DNA of 64,000 nucleotides from assembly GCF_014645655.1 (NCBI RefSeq), contig NZ_BMMD01000005.1:114584-178583 (forward strand). The letters are read 5' to 3'. The notes under the pieces were generated by a model. It searched no databases and was not told the DNA's origin. It saw only the letters and a list, made by a program, of their open reading frames with translations. This DNA is from Agromyces bauzanensis (GTDB taxonomy: Bacteria > Actinomycetota > Actinomycetes > Actinomycetales > Microbacteriaceae). This document shows, piece by piece, positions 28,507 to 38,970 of the stretch; position 1 is the first letter of the stretch; every line of letters begins with the position of its first letter. Both the position numbers and the translations under genes were made by a program.

Positions 28507-29430
28507 CGGCGCGTCGACGAGCTCCCGCGGCACGACGAAGACGTCGACGAGGGCGCCGTTGCGCCACACGGTCATCTCGACCTGGCGGTCGATGGCGTCC
28601 TCGACCATGAGCTTCTGGATCGAGGTCGATGTCACGACGTCGTTGCCGTCGAGCGAGACGACGATGTCGCCGCGGTGGATGTCGGCGAGCTCGGCGGGGC
28701 TGCCGGGCGCCACCCCTGCCACCTGGAGTCCCGTCGGCGACCCCACGCGCGCCGCGAGCTCGGGCGCGAGTTGCACCCGGGCCCCGACGATGCCGAGCCA
28801 GGCCCGGCGCACCCGCCCGGTCGTGGTGAGCTTCTCGATGATTTCACGGGTCCCGCGGTTGATCGGCACCGCGAGACCGAGCCCGATCCCGGCGACGGCC
28901 GTGTTCACGCCCACCATGCGCCCGGCGCCGTCGGCGAGCACGCCGCCCGAGTTGCCCGGGTTCAGCGCGGCATCCGTCTGGATCACCTCGTCGATGACGC
29001 GACCCGACGCGGTCGGCAGCGAACGGCCGAGGTTCGACACGATGCCGGCCGTCACGCTGCCCGCGAGACCCATCGGATTGCCGAGTGCGACAACGAGTTG
29101 GCCGACGCGCAGCGCGGCCGCATCACCGAGCGGCACCGCCGCGGCCACCGGTCCACGGGCGCGCAGCACGGCGAGGTCGGAGAGCACGTCGCGGCCGACG
29201 ACGTCGACCATGACCGACGTGCCGTCGGAGAACGTCGCCTCCGCCGCGCGGGCGCCCACGACGACGTGCGCGCTCGTGAGCAGGAGGCCGTCGTCGGAGA
29301 TGACGCTCGCACTCCCCGCGCCCTCGCCGCGCGGTGAGCGCACGGCGAGGCTCGCAACGCTCGGCAGCACGGTGCTCGCGACACGCGTCACGACCCTCGA
29401 GTAGGCGTCGAGTGGGTCTTCGGTCTCCAC
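28504..29430 (-). CDS. S1C (HtrA/Deg-type) serine protease with PDZ domain, no membrane anchor
   Basis: 308 residues from the GTG at 29430 (product [12 protein letters not shown]). The trypsin-like triad is His55 (SAHVVV), Asp85 (SDLAVL) and Ser161 (NPGNSGGVL). A single PDZ domain (~220-300) has [20 protein letters not shown]. Unlike most HtrA-type proteins there is no signal peptide or N-terminal helix from this start, so it would stay in the cytoplasm. An upstream extension is possible but its residues look non-coding. No strong ribosome binding site is seen, so the start is uncertain. Confidence 0.85.
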   Translation of the reverse strand: METEDPLDAYSRVVTRVASTVLPSVASLAVRSPRGEGAGSASVISDDGLLLTSAHVVVGARAAEATFSDGTSVMVDVVGRDVLSDLAVLRARGPVAAAVPLGDAAALRVGQLVVALGNPMGLAGSVTAGIVSNLGRSLPTASGRVIDEVIQTDAALNPGNSGGVLADGAGRMVGVNTAVAGIGLGLAVPINRGTREIIEKLTTTGRVRRAWLGIVGARVQLAPELAARVGSPTGLQVAGVAPGSPAELADIHRGDIVVSLDGNDVVTSTSIQKLMVEDAIDRQVEMTVWRNGALVDVFVVPRELVDAP

Positions 29431-29524
29431 ACGACGATCATGGACCCGCTGGAGCGGCTTGCTCCCCCGGTTCGCCGCAGGCGGAACCGTCAGTCGCCGG
29501 TGATCCTCATCGCACTGTGGCCGG

Positions 29525-29756
29525 GTCCGTCGGTCTTGGACTGGTGTGGGCTGCGGCGATGGTCGGGACGCTCGCGGCGACACTGGCGAGCAGTCGCAGT
29601 CGCGGGGCACTCTCGCAGCTCCACGCCGCCACCGCGCCGGGTGTGCGAGGCGGGCAGTTCTTCGGACCCGACGGCGGCGGCGAGCGACGCGGCGACGTCA
29701 CCGAGGTGCGACCCTCGCGAGAGGCACCCGACCCGTCAGCCGCCCACCGTGCCTGA
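29525..29756 (+). pseudogene. C-terminal remnant of a short-chain dehydrogenase
   Basis: The last ~51 codons (from ~29601) read GALSQLHAATAPGVRGG, QFFGPDGGGERRGDV and TEVRPSREAPDPSAAHRA, which match the C-terminal substrate loop of retinol-dehydrogenase-like SDRs (usual form AATAPxVRGGxYFGPDG). The Rossmann core and catalytic Tyr-Lys are absent, and the usual LWxxSxELTG ending is lost at a stop. It overlaps the 3' end of the convergent SURF1 gene by about 20 bases. A relic, not a gene. Confidence 0.7.
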
Positions 29757-30533
29757 TGATGCGGTTCCGGATGCCGCGGCCACCTCAGCGGCGTCCCGCT
29801 CGCGCTCCACGGCGTCGCGCACGAGCCGGTACCACAGGAACACCGCGAACCCGGCGAACACGACCCACTCCACCGCGTAGAACACGTTGAGCCAGTTGAG
29901 CTCGACCGACTGCTCGGGCGGGGGCGAGCTGATCGCCTCGAGGCCCGCGGCCGGATCGCGCGCGGTCACGTACCCGAAGTACACGGGCCGATCGTCGTAG
30001 TCGGCCCACACGTTGATGAGGTGCGCCACGGCCACGGTCGTCATCGACCGCGGGTCGGCGTCGTCGGCGGGCGCCACGGGCGCCTCGCTCGGCAGGAACC
30101 GTCCGACCACGGTCGTCTCGCCGCCCGCGCCCGCGTCGAAGCGGTCGGCCGCCGCGCGAGCGGTGTCGGCGTCTGCCGCCCAGCCGAGGGCGACGGGGAG
30201 GCCGCCCGGCGCGGCATCCGTCACCTCGAGATGGCCGACCACCCAGTACCCCTCGACGCCCTCGTTCAGGCGGCCCTCGATGACGACGGTGTCGCCCGGC
30301 ACGAACGACCCCGTGACCTCGACACGCTGGCCGGTGGCGGCCTGTTCGGTCGGCCCGTCGGGCTCAGCGAGCGCGGCGAGCGGGCGCACCTCCTCGGTCG
30401 GACGCTCGACGACGACGGCCTGCTCGACCGCGCGTTCGAGCTGCCACTGGCCGAGCAGCGCGAAGCCCGCGGCGATCGCGAGGGCGGCAAGCAGCGCGAG
30501 CACCCATCGCGGGCGCAGCATCATGTGGAGCAT
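29736..30533 (-). CDS. SURF1 family protein (cytochrome oxidase biogenesis)
   Basis: 265 residues. An N-terminal helix (~8-28, LRPRWVLALLAALAIAAGFALLG followed by QWQLERA) and a C-terminal helix (~220-240, WLNVFYAVEWVVFAGFAVFLW) flank an external domain, the family architecture. SURF1 proteins help haem a insertion or assembly of aa3-type oxidases. The start overlaps the stop of the upstream KhtT-like gene, so both form an operon. Confidence 0.88.
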   Translation of the reverse strand: MLHMMLRPRWVLALLAALAIAAGFALLGQWQLERAVEQAVVVERPTEEVRPLAALAEPDGPTEQAATGQRVEVTGSFVPGDTVVIEGRLNEGVEGYWVVGHLEVTDAAPGGLPVALGWAADADTARAAADRFDAGAGGETTVVGRFLPSEAPVAPADDADPRSMTTVAVAHLINVWADYDDRPVYFGYVTARDPAAGLEAISSPPPEQSVELNWLNVFYAVEWVVFAGFAVFLWYRLVRDAVERERDAAEVAAASGTASSGTVGG

Positions 30534-31030
30534 CAGGCCTCGTGCTCCGCGGTCGGCGCTCCGGCGGCACGGAAGGCGTGCGCGATTCGGTCGGGCGCCC
30601 CGGCGGCGACGAGCATGTCCCCGGCACTGATACGGAAGTCGGGAGCGGGCGAGGCGTGGACCCGGTCACCGCGCACGATCGCGATGACCTGCACGGTACC
30701 GTCGCCGAGCGCGTCGACCGAGCCGAGTTCCCGACCGTCGACGGCATCCCCATCGTGGACCGACACCCATCCGATCGGCACGCCGGGCATGGCATCGACA
30801 TCGGCGATCGACTCGATGATCCGGGTGCCGCCGAGCAACTCCGCCAGCTGATGCGCCTCGTCGGTCTCGAGTCGCGCCGTCACGACGGGCTCGTCCGATT
30901 GCGCGTGGCGCACGAGGAGGTCCCTGACGCCCGCGCGGTGCGCCACGACCGAGATCTCGAGCGCATCCGTCGTATCGAAGGAATGCAGGACTCCGATACC
31001 GGGCAGGTCCACCCGACGGACATCGACCAT
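30533..31030 (-). CDS. KhtT-like regulator of a cation:proton antiporter (TrkA-C domain)
   Basis: 165 residues. The N-terminal ~80 residues follow the KhtT pattern (DVRRVDLPGIGVLHSFDT), and a C-terminal TrkA-C/RCK-C domain contains DALGDGTVQVIAIVRGD and PAPDFRISAGDMLVAAG, predicted to bind a nucleotide such as c-di-AMP. Such regulators normally precede a KhtU/KefC-type antiporter gene. Here the next gene is SURF1, so the partner must be elsewhere or lost. A TAGACT -10 and GAGGAG binding site lie upstream. Confidence 0.82.
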   Translation of the reverse strand: MVDVRRVDLPGIGVLHSFDTTDALEISVVAHRAGVRDLLVRHAQSDEPVVTARLETDEAHQLAELLGGTRIIESIADVDAMPGVPIGWVSVHDGDAVDGRELGSVDALGDGTVQVIAIVRGDRVHASPAPDFRISAGDMLVAAGAPDRIAHAFRAAGAPTAEHEA

Positions 31031-31065
31031 GTGCGCGGACTCCTCGGTCTCGAGCGTCGCGTCCC

Positions 31066-31071
31066 AGTCTA
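31066..31071 (-). promoter_or_regulatory. -10 box for the khtT-like/SURF1 operon
   Basis: TAGACT on the minus strand, giving a ~29-base leader that includes GAGGAG before the ATG at 31030. Confidence 0.45.
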
Positions 31072-31082
31072 TCCGCGCCGCG

Positions 31083-32813
31083 TCAGTCGACCTTCACGAT
31101 GTCGGGCGCCGCGAGCCGCACCCGGTCGGCCGACGCGTCGTCGGGCTGCTCCTGCGACGCCCGCTCGGCGGCGACGCGCTGCAGGTACCGTTCGACCTCG
31201 AGCGCCTCGCGATCGGCGTCCCAGCCGAGCGCTCCGGCCATGAGCCGCGCGGCCACCGGCGCGGCGGAGACGCCGCGGTCCCACGCCTCGATGGAGATGC
31301 GCGTGCGACGGGCGAGCACGTCGTCGAGGTGGAGCGCGCCCTCGTGCGACGCCGCGTACACGACCTCGGCCCCGAGGTAGTCGTCGGCGCCGGGCAGCGG
31401 CTCGCCGAGCTCGGGGTTCGATCGGATCAGGTCGAGCAGTTCGTCGGTCATCGTGCCGTAGCGATTCAGCAGGTGCTCGATGCGCACCTTGTGCACGCCG
31501 AATGCCCGTGCGATCTTGCCGCGCTTGTTCCAGGCCGCCTGATAGCCCTCGGCGCCGAGCAGCGGGATGTCCTGTGTCGTCGACGGCGGCACGCGCCCGT
31601 CGAGCGCGTCGGCGGCGGCGTCGATGGCGTCCTTCGCCATGATGCGGTACGTCGTCCACTTGCCGCCCGCGACGACGACGAGTCCGGGCACGGTGTGCGC
31701 GACGATGTGTTCGCGCGAGAGCTTCGACGTCTGGTCGCTCTCGCCCGCGAGGAGCGGCCGGAGGCCCGCGAACACGCCCTCGACGTCCTCACGCGTGAGC
31801 GGCACCGAGAGCACGGCGTTCACGTGCTCGAGCAGGTAGTCGATGTCGGCGGCCGTCGCCGCGGGATGCGCCTTGTCGAGGCTCCAGTCGGTGTCGGTCG
31901 TGCCGATGAGCCAGTGCCGCCCCCACGGGATCACGAACAGCACGCTCTTCTCGGTGCGGAGCAGGAGCCCCATGGTCGACTGGAAGCGGTCCCGCGGCAC
32001 CACCAGGTGGATGCCCTTCGATGCGCGCACCTTGAACGTGCCGCGCTCGCCCACCATGCGCTGCGTGTCGTCGGTCCAGACGCCGGTTGCGTTCACGACC
32101 TGCCGCGCGCGGACCTCGAAGTGCTCGTCGGAGTGCAGGTCGTGTGCCTGCACGCCCACCACTCGCTCGCCGACCTTGATGAAACCCTCGACCTTCACGC
32201 GGCTCGCGACGTGCGCACCGTAGAACGACGCGGTGCGGGCGAGGGATGCCACGTACCGGGCGTCGTCGACCTGGGCGTCGTAGTAGGTGAGCCCGCCGAT
32301 GAGCGCATCGTTCGAGAGCGACGGGATCGCCCGGCGCACCTGGCGCTTCGTGAGGTGACGGTGGTGCGGCACGCCCGGGGGCCGGCCGCCCGAGTAACTG
32401 AAGATGTCGTACATCAGCATGCCGGCGCCGACGTAGAGCCGCTCGAAGACCGGCTTCTTCAGCGGGTACAGGAACCGCACCGGCTTCACGAGGTGCGGGG
32501 CGATGCGCTGCAGCAGGAGGCCCCGCTCGATGAGTGCCTCGCGCACCAGTCGGAAGTCGAGCTGTTCGAGGTAGCGGATGCCGCCGTGCACGAGCTTCGA
32601 CGACCGGCTCGACGTGCCCGACGCCCAGTCGCGCGCTTCGAGCAGTCCGGTCGAGAGTCCTCGGGTCACCGCGTCGAGTGCCGCGCCGGTTCCGACGATG
32701 CCGCCGCCGACGACGAGGATGTCGAGTTCCTTCTCCTTCAGGCGCGCGATGGCGGCCTTCCGTTCCTCGGGTCCGAGCCTGGTCGAACGCGACACCGAAT
32801 TGCCACTCGCCAT
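31083..32813 (-). CDS. glpD: Aerobic glycerol-3-phosphate dehydrogenase
   Basis: 576 residues. This membrane-associated flavoenzyme oxidises glycerol-3-phosphate to DHAP and passes electrons to quinone. The FAD-binding start DILVVGGGIVGTGAALDA, the RSSKLVHGGIRYLEQ motif and the C-terminal DAO_C domain (~420-545) are all present. The ATG at 32813 gives a usual N-terminus with a 20-residue lead. The promoter is probably TAGCGT at 32863-32868. Confidence 0.95.
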   Translation of the reverse strand: MASGNSVSRSTRLGPEERKAAIARLKEKELDILVVGGGIVGTGAALDAVTRGLSTGLLEARDWASGTSSRSSKLVHGGIRYLEQLDFRLVREALIERGLLLQRIAPHLVKPVRFLYPLKKPVFERLYVGAGMLMYDIFSYSGGRPPGVPHHRHLTKRQVRRAIPSLSNDALIGGLTYYDAQVDDARYVASLARTASFYGAHVASRVKVEGFIKVGERVVGVQAHDLHSDEHFEVRARQVVNATGVWTDDTQRMVGERGTFKVRASKGIHLVVPRDRFQSTMGLLLRTEKSVLFVIPWGRHWLIGTTDTDWSLDKAHPAATAADIDYLLEHVNAVLSVPLTREDVEGVFAGLRPLLAGESDQTSKLSREHIVAHTVPGLVVVAGGKWTTYRIMAKDAIDAAADALDGRVPPSTTQDIPLLGAEGYQAAWNKRGKIARAFGVHKVRIEHLLNRYGTMTDELLDLIRSNPELGEPLPGADDYLGAEVVYAASHEGALHLDDVLARRTRISIEAWDRGVSAAPVAARLMAGALGWDADREALEVERYLQRVAAERASQEQPDDASADRVRLAAPDIVKVD

Positions 32814-32862
32814 CGTCCACCCCATCCCCGCGGCCTCACGACGGGGCCGCGATCCACATCCC

Positions 32863-32868
32863 ACGCTA
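32863..32868 (-). promoter_or_regulatory. Probable -10 box of glpD
   Basis: TAGCGT on the minus strand, ~50 bases before the start codon. The -35 region overlaps the repeat at 32879. Confidence 0.35.
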
Positions 32869-32878
32869 CCCGAACCCC

Positions 32879-32945
32879 CGCGGGTTGAGGAGGGCGCGGT
32901 CCGCGGGTTGAGGAGGGCGCGCAGCGCCCGCCCCGAAACCCGCGC
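32879..32945. repeat. Tandem 20-base direct repeat with an inverted half-copy
   Basis: CGCGGGTTGAGGAGGGCGCG occurs at 32879-32898 and 32902-32921, followed by GAAACCCGCG, an inverted partial copy. It fills most of the gap between glpD and guaB3. The word CGGGTTGAGGAGG also appears inverted near 26455. Confidence 0.7.
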
Positions 32946-32961
32946 TCGGGCAACCTGTCTG

Positions 32962-34086
32962 TCAGGCCCCCGTGTACGGCGCCACGACGATCTCGACGCG
33001 CTGGAACTCCTTGAGGTCGGAGTAGCCCGTGGTCGCCATCGAGCGGCGCAGGGCACCGACGAGGTTGGCCGTGCCGTCCGCTGCGGGCGCAGGTCCGTAC
33101 AGCACCTCCTCGAGTGCGGCGACCTGGCCCACCTGCACGCGCTGGCCGCGCGGGAGCTTCGGGTGGTGCACCTCGGCGCCCCAGTGGTAGCCGCCCCCCG
33201 GGGCATCCGTCGCTCGTGCGAGGGCCGCGCCGAGCATGACCGCATCGGCACCGCACGCGATGGCCTTCACGATGTCGCCCGACTTGCCGACCCCGCCGTC
33301 GGCGATGACGTGCACGTAGCGGCCGCCGGACTCGTCGAGGTAGTCACGGCGGGCGCCCGCGACATCCGCCACCGCCGTGGCCATGGGAGCGTGGATGCCG
33401 AGCGTGGAGCGCGTGGTCGAGGCAGCCCCGCCGCCGAAGCCGACGAGCACGCCGGCCGCGCCCGTGCGCATGAGGTGGAGCGCTGCGGTGTAGGTGGCCG
33501 CGCCGCCGACGATCACGGGAACGTCGAGCTCGTAGATGAACTTCTTGAGGTTCAGGGGCTCCTGGTTCTTCGAGACGTGCTCGGCCGAGACCGTGGTGCC
33601 GCGGATGACGAACAGGTCGACGCCGGCCGCCACGACCGTCTCGTAGAGCTCCTGCGTGCGCTGCGGCGAGAGCGCGCCGGCGACGGTGACGCCGGCCGCG
33701 CGGATCTCGGCGAGACGAGCCGTCACGAGGTCGGGCTTGATCGGCTCCGAGTACAGCTGTTGCATTCGGGCGGTGGCGCGCTCGGGAGCGAGGTTGCGGA
33801 TCTCGGCGAGCACCGGCTCGGGATCCTCGTAACGCGTCCACAGCCCCTCGAGGTCGAGCACCCCGAGGCCGCCCAGCTGGCCCATCATGATCGCCGTGCG
33901 CGGTGAGACCACCGAGTCCATGGGTGCCGCGAGGAACGGGATGTCGAACTGGTACGCGTCGATGGACCAGGTCACCGAGACGTCCTCGGGGTCGCGCGTA
34001 CGCCGGCTCGGAACGATCGCGATGTCGTCGAACGCGTACGCACGCTGGCCGCGCTTGGAGCGGCCGATCTCGATCTCCTGGGTCAC
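32962..34086 (-). CDS. guaB3: GuaB3 family IMP dehydrogenase-related protein
   Basis: 374 residues with a GTG start. It is shorter than IMPDH, lacks CBS domains and starts EIEIGRSKRGQRAYAFDDIA, the signature of the actinobacterial GuaB3 family. Barrel motifs FLAAPMDSVVS and IVGGAATYTAALHLMRTGA are present. Many bacteria with GuaB3 also have true IMPDH, as here (35906-37408). Its reaction was long undefined, with work on relatives proposing GMP reductase activity. Leaderless by the TAGGGT box at 34093-34098. Confidence 0.9.
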   Translation of the reverse strand: MTQEIEIGRSKRGQRAYAFDDIAIVPSRRTRDPEDVSVTWSIDAYQFDIPFLAAPMDSVVSPRTAIMMGQLGGLGVLDLEGLWTRYEDPEPVLAEIRNLAPERATARMQQLYSEPIKPDLVTARLAEIRAAGVTVAGALSPQRTQELYETVVAAGVDLFVIRGTTVSAEHVSKNQEPLNLKKFIYELDVPVIVGGAATYTAALHLMRTGAAGVLVGFGGGAASTTRSTLGIHAPMATAVADVAGARRDYLDESGGRYVHVIADGGVGKSGDIVKAIACGADAVMLGAALARATDAPGGGYHWGAEVHHPKLPRGQRVQVGQVAALEEVLYGPAPAADGTANLVGALRRSMATTGYSDLKEFQRVEIVVAPYTGA

Positions 34087-34092
34087 GAGTCC

Positions 34093-34098
34093 ACCCTA
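34093..34098 (-). promoter_or_regulatory. -10 box for a leaderless guaB3 transcript
   Basis: TAGGGT on the minus strand ends six bases before the GTG. Its first three bases are also the stop codon of the TetR remnant. Confidence 0.45.
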
Positions 34099-34335
34099 GC
34101 GAACGGGGTCGGCAGGCGACGCGACGCCGGTCGCGGGTGCCGGGCGCTCGAAGAGCACGCCCGCGACGGCGCGCGCGACGACCTCGAGTTCCGCACCGCC
34201 GTCGGTCGCGATCGCGGTGAACAGGCCCTGCCGGTCGCCGAAGTGGTGGGCCGGGGCGGCGTGGGAGACACCGACGCGCCTGGCGAGGTCGCGAAGGCTG
34301 AGCCGGGCGACGCCGTCGTGTTCGATCGCCGCGAC
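34096..34335 (-). pseudogene. TetR-family regulator remnant (DNA-binding part only)
   Basis: Minus-strand frame reading TVAAIEHDGVARLSLRDLAR, RVGVSHAAPAHHFGDRQGLF and TAIATDG, a clear TetR helix-turn-helix. It then runs for only ~35 residues (AELEVVARAVAGVLFERPAP) to a TAG. The start codon and first helix are missing and the ligand-binding domain is almost wholly lost. It is joined in a shifted frame to the ABC-F remnant at 34344. Confidence 0.75.
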
Positions 34336-34343
34336 GGTCGGCC

Positions 34344-34607
34344 ACTGACGGTCTCGGCGGCGCCGTCGGCAGTGCGGACAGTGCCCACGAACTGGTCCAT
34401 GACGCCGAGCCCGCCGTCCACCTGCACGCTGCCCTCGTCGGGCCGCAGCTCGCCGCGGATGATGCGCAGCAGCGTCGACTTGCCTGCGCCGTTGGCGCCG
34501 ATGAGCGCGGTGGTCGCGGCATCCGTCACCCGGAACAAGAGGTCGGCGAGCAGCGGCCTGCCGTCGGGCAGGGAGAACGAGCCGCCATTGACGTCGATGC
34601 AGCCCAT
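34344..34607 (-). pseudogene. N-terminal remnant of an ABC-F family ATPase
   Basis: About 88 residues from the ATG at 34607: GCIDVNGGSFSLPDGRPLLA, a complete Walker A LIGANGAGKSTLLRIIRG, then VDGGLGVMDQFVGTVR. This is the start of an ABC-F protein (ribosome-associated ATPase), but everything after the first Q-loop region (~450 residues) is gone, and the frame runs into the TetR fragment out of phase. Both genes were probably neighbours fused by one deletion. Confidence 0.78.
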
Positions 34608-34715
34608 TGGATGCATCCGTTTCCGTTCGCGGCCACGGCCGCGGCGCCCGCAGGGCAGCCGGCCAGAATGCACGCGACGGATGTCCCGCCGCGAGGTCTG
34701 GGGCAAGCTAGGGGC

Positions 34716-35882
34716 ATGCAACGTGTCGCCGCCGACCCGATCGATGTCCTCCGCAGCCGCACGAGCGCGAAGTGGCGCTCCTTCCCCGCCGACGTGCTGC
34801 CGCTGCCAGTGGCCGAGATGGACTACCCGCTCGCGGAGCCGATCGCGGAGGCGCTGCACGCCGCGATCCGCCGGTCGGACACGGGCTACCACTCCGGCAG
34901 CCGCCACGTCGCCGACGCGTTCCAGGGGTTCGCCGCGCGTCGGCTGGGCTGGGACGTGGACCCCGCGCACGTGACGTGCACGGCCGACGTGAGCATGGGC
35001 ATCGTAGAGGTGCTCCGGCAGGTGACGTCGCCCGGGGACGGCGTCGTCATCACGCCGCCGATCTACCCGCCATTCTTCGACCTCGTCACCGAGGCGGGCG
35101 GCCGGGTCGTCGAGGTGCCGATGCGCGGCGGAATCGACGACGGCTGGGGGCTCGACCTCGACGGCATCGAAGCGGCGTTCGCGAGCGGCGCCGGGGCCAT
35201 GGTGCTCTGCAACCCGCACAACCCGCTCGGCTGGGTGCCCGACCGGACGACGCTCGAGCAGCTCGCCGAGATCGCCGCGAGCTTCGGGGCGACCGTCGTG
35301 AGCGACGAGGTGCACGGGCCGCTCGCGCAGCCCGAGTCGCCATACACGCCGTTCCTCACGGTGTCGGATGCCGCGCGCGAGATCGGCGTAACGGTCACCT
35401 CGGCGAGCAAGTCGTTCAACATCCCGGGCTTGAAGGCGGCGCTCATGCTCACCGCGAGCGAACGCGGCGACCGGGTGCGCACGGGTTTCCCATACGAGGT
35501 CGAGTGGCGCATGGCACAGTTCGGCGCCATCGCCTCGATCGCCGCGTTCCAGGAGGGTGGCCCGTGGCTCGACGGCGTACTCGCAAGCCTCGACGACAAC
35601 CGGCGCCTGCTCGCCGACCTGCTGGCCGACGAGCTTCCCGGCGTCCGATACCGGATGCCGCAGGCCACGTACCTCGCGTGGCTCGACCTGTCCGCGCTCG
35701 GGTGGGGCGACGACCCCGCCGCCTACGCGCTCGAGCACGCGAAGGTCGCACTCCACCGCGGACCCGCGTTCGGGGCATCCGTCGGCCGCGGGCATGCCCG
35801 CCTCAACTTCGCGTGCTCGCCCGAAGTGCTCTCGGAGGCCGTGACGCGGCTCGCGAAGGCCGCGTCCCCGGCGGTCGAGTAG
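34716..35882 (+). CDS. MalY/PatB-type PLP-dependent aminotransferase / C-S lyase
   Basis: 388 residues of fold type I. Features: LPLPVAEMDYPLAEPI near the start, TGYHSGSRHVADAF, NPHNPLGWV, DEVHGPL, and the PLP-binding lysine in SASKSFNIPGLKAA. Members cleave cystathionine or cysteine S-conjugates, or act as aminotransferases; the substrate is unknown here. The ATG at 34716 is the family-typical start. The stop codon is supplied by a dispersed repeat (GGTCGAGTAG). Confidence 0.87.
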   Translation: MQRVAADPIDVLRSRTSAKWRSFPADVLPLPVAEMDYPLAEPIAEALHAAIRRSDTGYHSGSRHVADAFQGFAARRLGWDVDPAHVTCTADVSMGIVEVLRQVTSPGDGVVITPPIYPPFFDLVTEAGGRVVEVPMRGGIDDGWGLDLDGIEAAFASGAGAMVLCNPHNPLGWVPDRTTLEQLAEIAASFGATVVSDEVHGPLAQPESPYTPFLTVSDAAREIGVTVTSASKSFNIPGLKAALMLTASERGDRVRTGFPYEVEWRMAQFGAIASIAAFQEGGPWLDGVLASLDDNRRLLADLLADELPGVRYRMPQATYLAWLDLSALGWGDDPAAYALEHAKVALHRGPAFGASVGRGHARLNFACSPEVLSEAVTRLAKAASPAVE

Positions 35883-35905
35883 GCGCGCCGGCGCCGTATC
35901 GAGAT

Positions 35906-35906
<1 letters not shown>
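35874..35906. repeat. Dispersed intergenic repeat overlapping the malY-type stop
   Basis: GGTCGAGTAGGCGCGCCGGCGCCGTATCGAGA, the compact form of the repeat at 3491. It spans the last codons of the lyase gene and ends at the 3' end of guaB. Confidence 0.6.
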
Positions 35907-37632
<1,726 letters not shown>

Positions 37633-38958
37633 GTGGAACCCACGCAATCAGTCGCCGAACGATCCCGCGGGAGGTGGCTCATCCTCCTCGGAATCCTCGT
37701 CGCGGCACTCACTCTGTCCGGCATCGCAGCGTCCCCTGCGGTGGCGGACGAAGCGAGTACCGAGAGTTCCGAGCAGGAGGAATTCGAGTACTTCTTCAGC
37801 GGCAACGTGACGTTCGACGACGAGCCGCTCGAAGGCGTTCGGATCACGGTGGAGGGCAACGGCTTCGATGCCGAGACCGAGACGGACGCCGACGGCAAGT
37901 GGACGATCGGCGTGCCCGAGAAGGCCGAGTACGAACTCACGCTCGACGAGGACACCCTCCCCGAGGGTGTCGTCGTGGAGGATGGTCAGGCCACGGTGAC
38001 GGCGGAGTTCGGCCTTACCAACCGGAAGTCCGTGAACTTCTTCCTCGGCGAGGGTCAGCGTGTGACCACGGACATCGGCGCACAGGTGCTCATCCGTGTG
38101 GTCAACGGCCTGAACTTCGGCCTGCTGCTCGCACTTGCGGCGATCGGTCTCTCGCTGATCTTCGGCACGACCGGCCTGTCGAACTTCGCGCATGCCGAGA
38201 TGATCACGTTCGGCGCGCTGATGGTGCTCTCCTTCGGCGTCGACCTCGCCCTGCCGATCTGGCTGGCGATCATCATCGCCCTCGTGCTGAGCGCCGCGCT
38301 CGGCTGGACGCTCGACGCGGCGATCTGGAAACCGCTCCGCCGGCGCGGGGTCGGCCTGATCCAGCTGATGATCGTGAGCATCGGCCTCTCGCTCGCCATG
38401 CGTTACGTCTACCAGTTCATCTACGGCGGATCCACGCGACAACTGCCGGGAGCCACGATCCCCTCCGACATCCACCTCGGGCCGGTCACCCTGTCGTGGA
38501 TCGACGTGGCGAGCATGATCACGAGCGTCGTGGTGCTCGGCGCCGTCGCCTACTTCCTGCTGCGCACCCGAATCGGCAAGGCGACCCGAGCGGTCTCCGA
38601 CAACGCGAGCCTCGCCGCGGCGAGCGGGATCGACGTCGACCGGGTCATCCGCATCGTGTGGGTGATGGGCGCAGCGCTCGCTGGTCTCTCCGGCATCCTC
38701 TGGGCGTACTTCCGCCCGGGTGTCAGCTGGGACATGGGATTCCAGATCCTGCTGCTCGTCTTCGCCGCGGTCACGCTCGGCGGACTCGGCACCGCGTTCG
38801 GCGCGCTCGTCGGCTCGATCATCGTGGGCATGTTCATCGAGCTTTCGACGCTCTGGCTCCCATCCGACATGAAGTACGTGGGCGCACTCATCGTGCTCAT
38901 CCTCGTGCTGCTGTTCCGACCGCAGGGCATCCTCGGTCGCCGCGAGAGAATCGGCTAA
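37633..38958 (+). CDS. livH: Branched-chain amino-acid ABC permease (LivH type) with N-terminal extracellular beta domain
   Basis: 441 residues with a GTG start behind GGAGGTG. A signal-like helix (~15-38) ends in SPAVADE. Residues ~45-140 form a carboxypeptidase-regulatory/Ig-like domain (FFSGNVTFDDEPLEGVRITV, TETDADGKWTIGVPE). The permease follows with about eight helices and the conserved ALAAIGLSLIFGTTGLSNFAHA. Ordinary LivH is ~300 residues and lacks the extra domain. It pairs with LivM and the ATPases LivG/LivF encoded next. Substrate is inferred from the family. Confidence 0.88.
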   Translation: MEPTQSVAERSRGRWLILLGILVAALTLSGIAASPAVADEASTESSEQEEFEYFFSGNVTFDDEPLEGVRITVEGNGFDAETETDADGKWTIGVPEKAEYELTLDEDTLPEGVVVEDGQATVTAEFGLTNRKSVNFFLGEGQRVTTDIGAQVLIRVVNGLNFGLLLALAAIGLSLIFGTTGLSNFAHAEMITFGALMVLSFGVDLALPIWLAIIIALVLSAALGWTLDAAIWKPLRRRGVGLIQLMIVSIGLSLAMRYVYQFIYGGSTRQLPGATIPSDIHLGPVTLSWIDVASMITSVVVLGAVAYFLLRTRIGKATRAVSDNASLAAASGIDVDRVIRIVWVMGAALAGLSGILWAYFRPGVSWDMGFQILLLVFAAVTLGGLGTAFGALVGSIIVGMFIELSTLWLPSDMKYVGALIVLILVLLFRPQGILGRRERIG

Positions 38959-38970
38959 GGAGGACCGACC

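Noticed and set aside
28504..29610. A longer S1C protease starting at 29610
   Set aside because: The extra 60 residues are Arg/Pro/Asp-rich without a signal peptide or family match and look untranslated.
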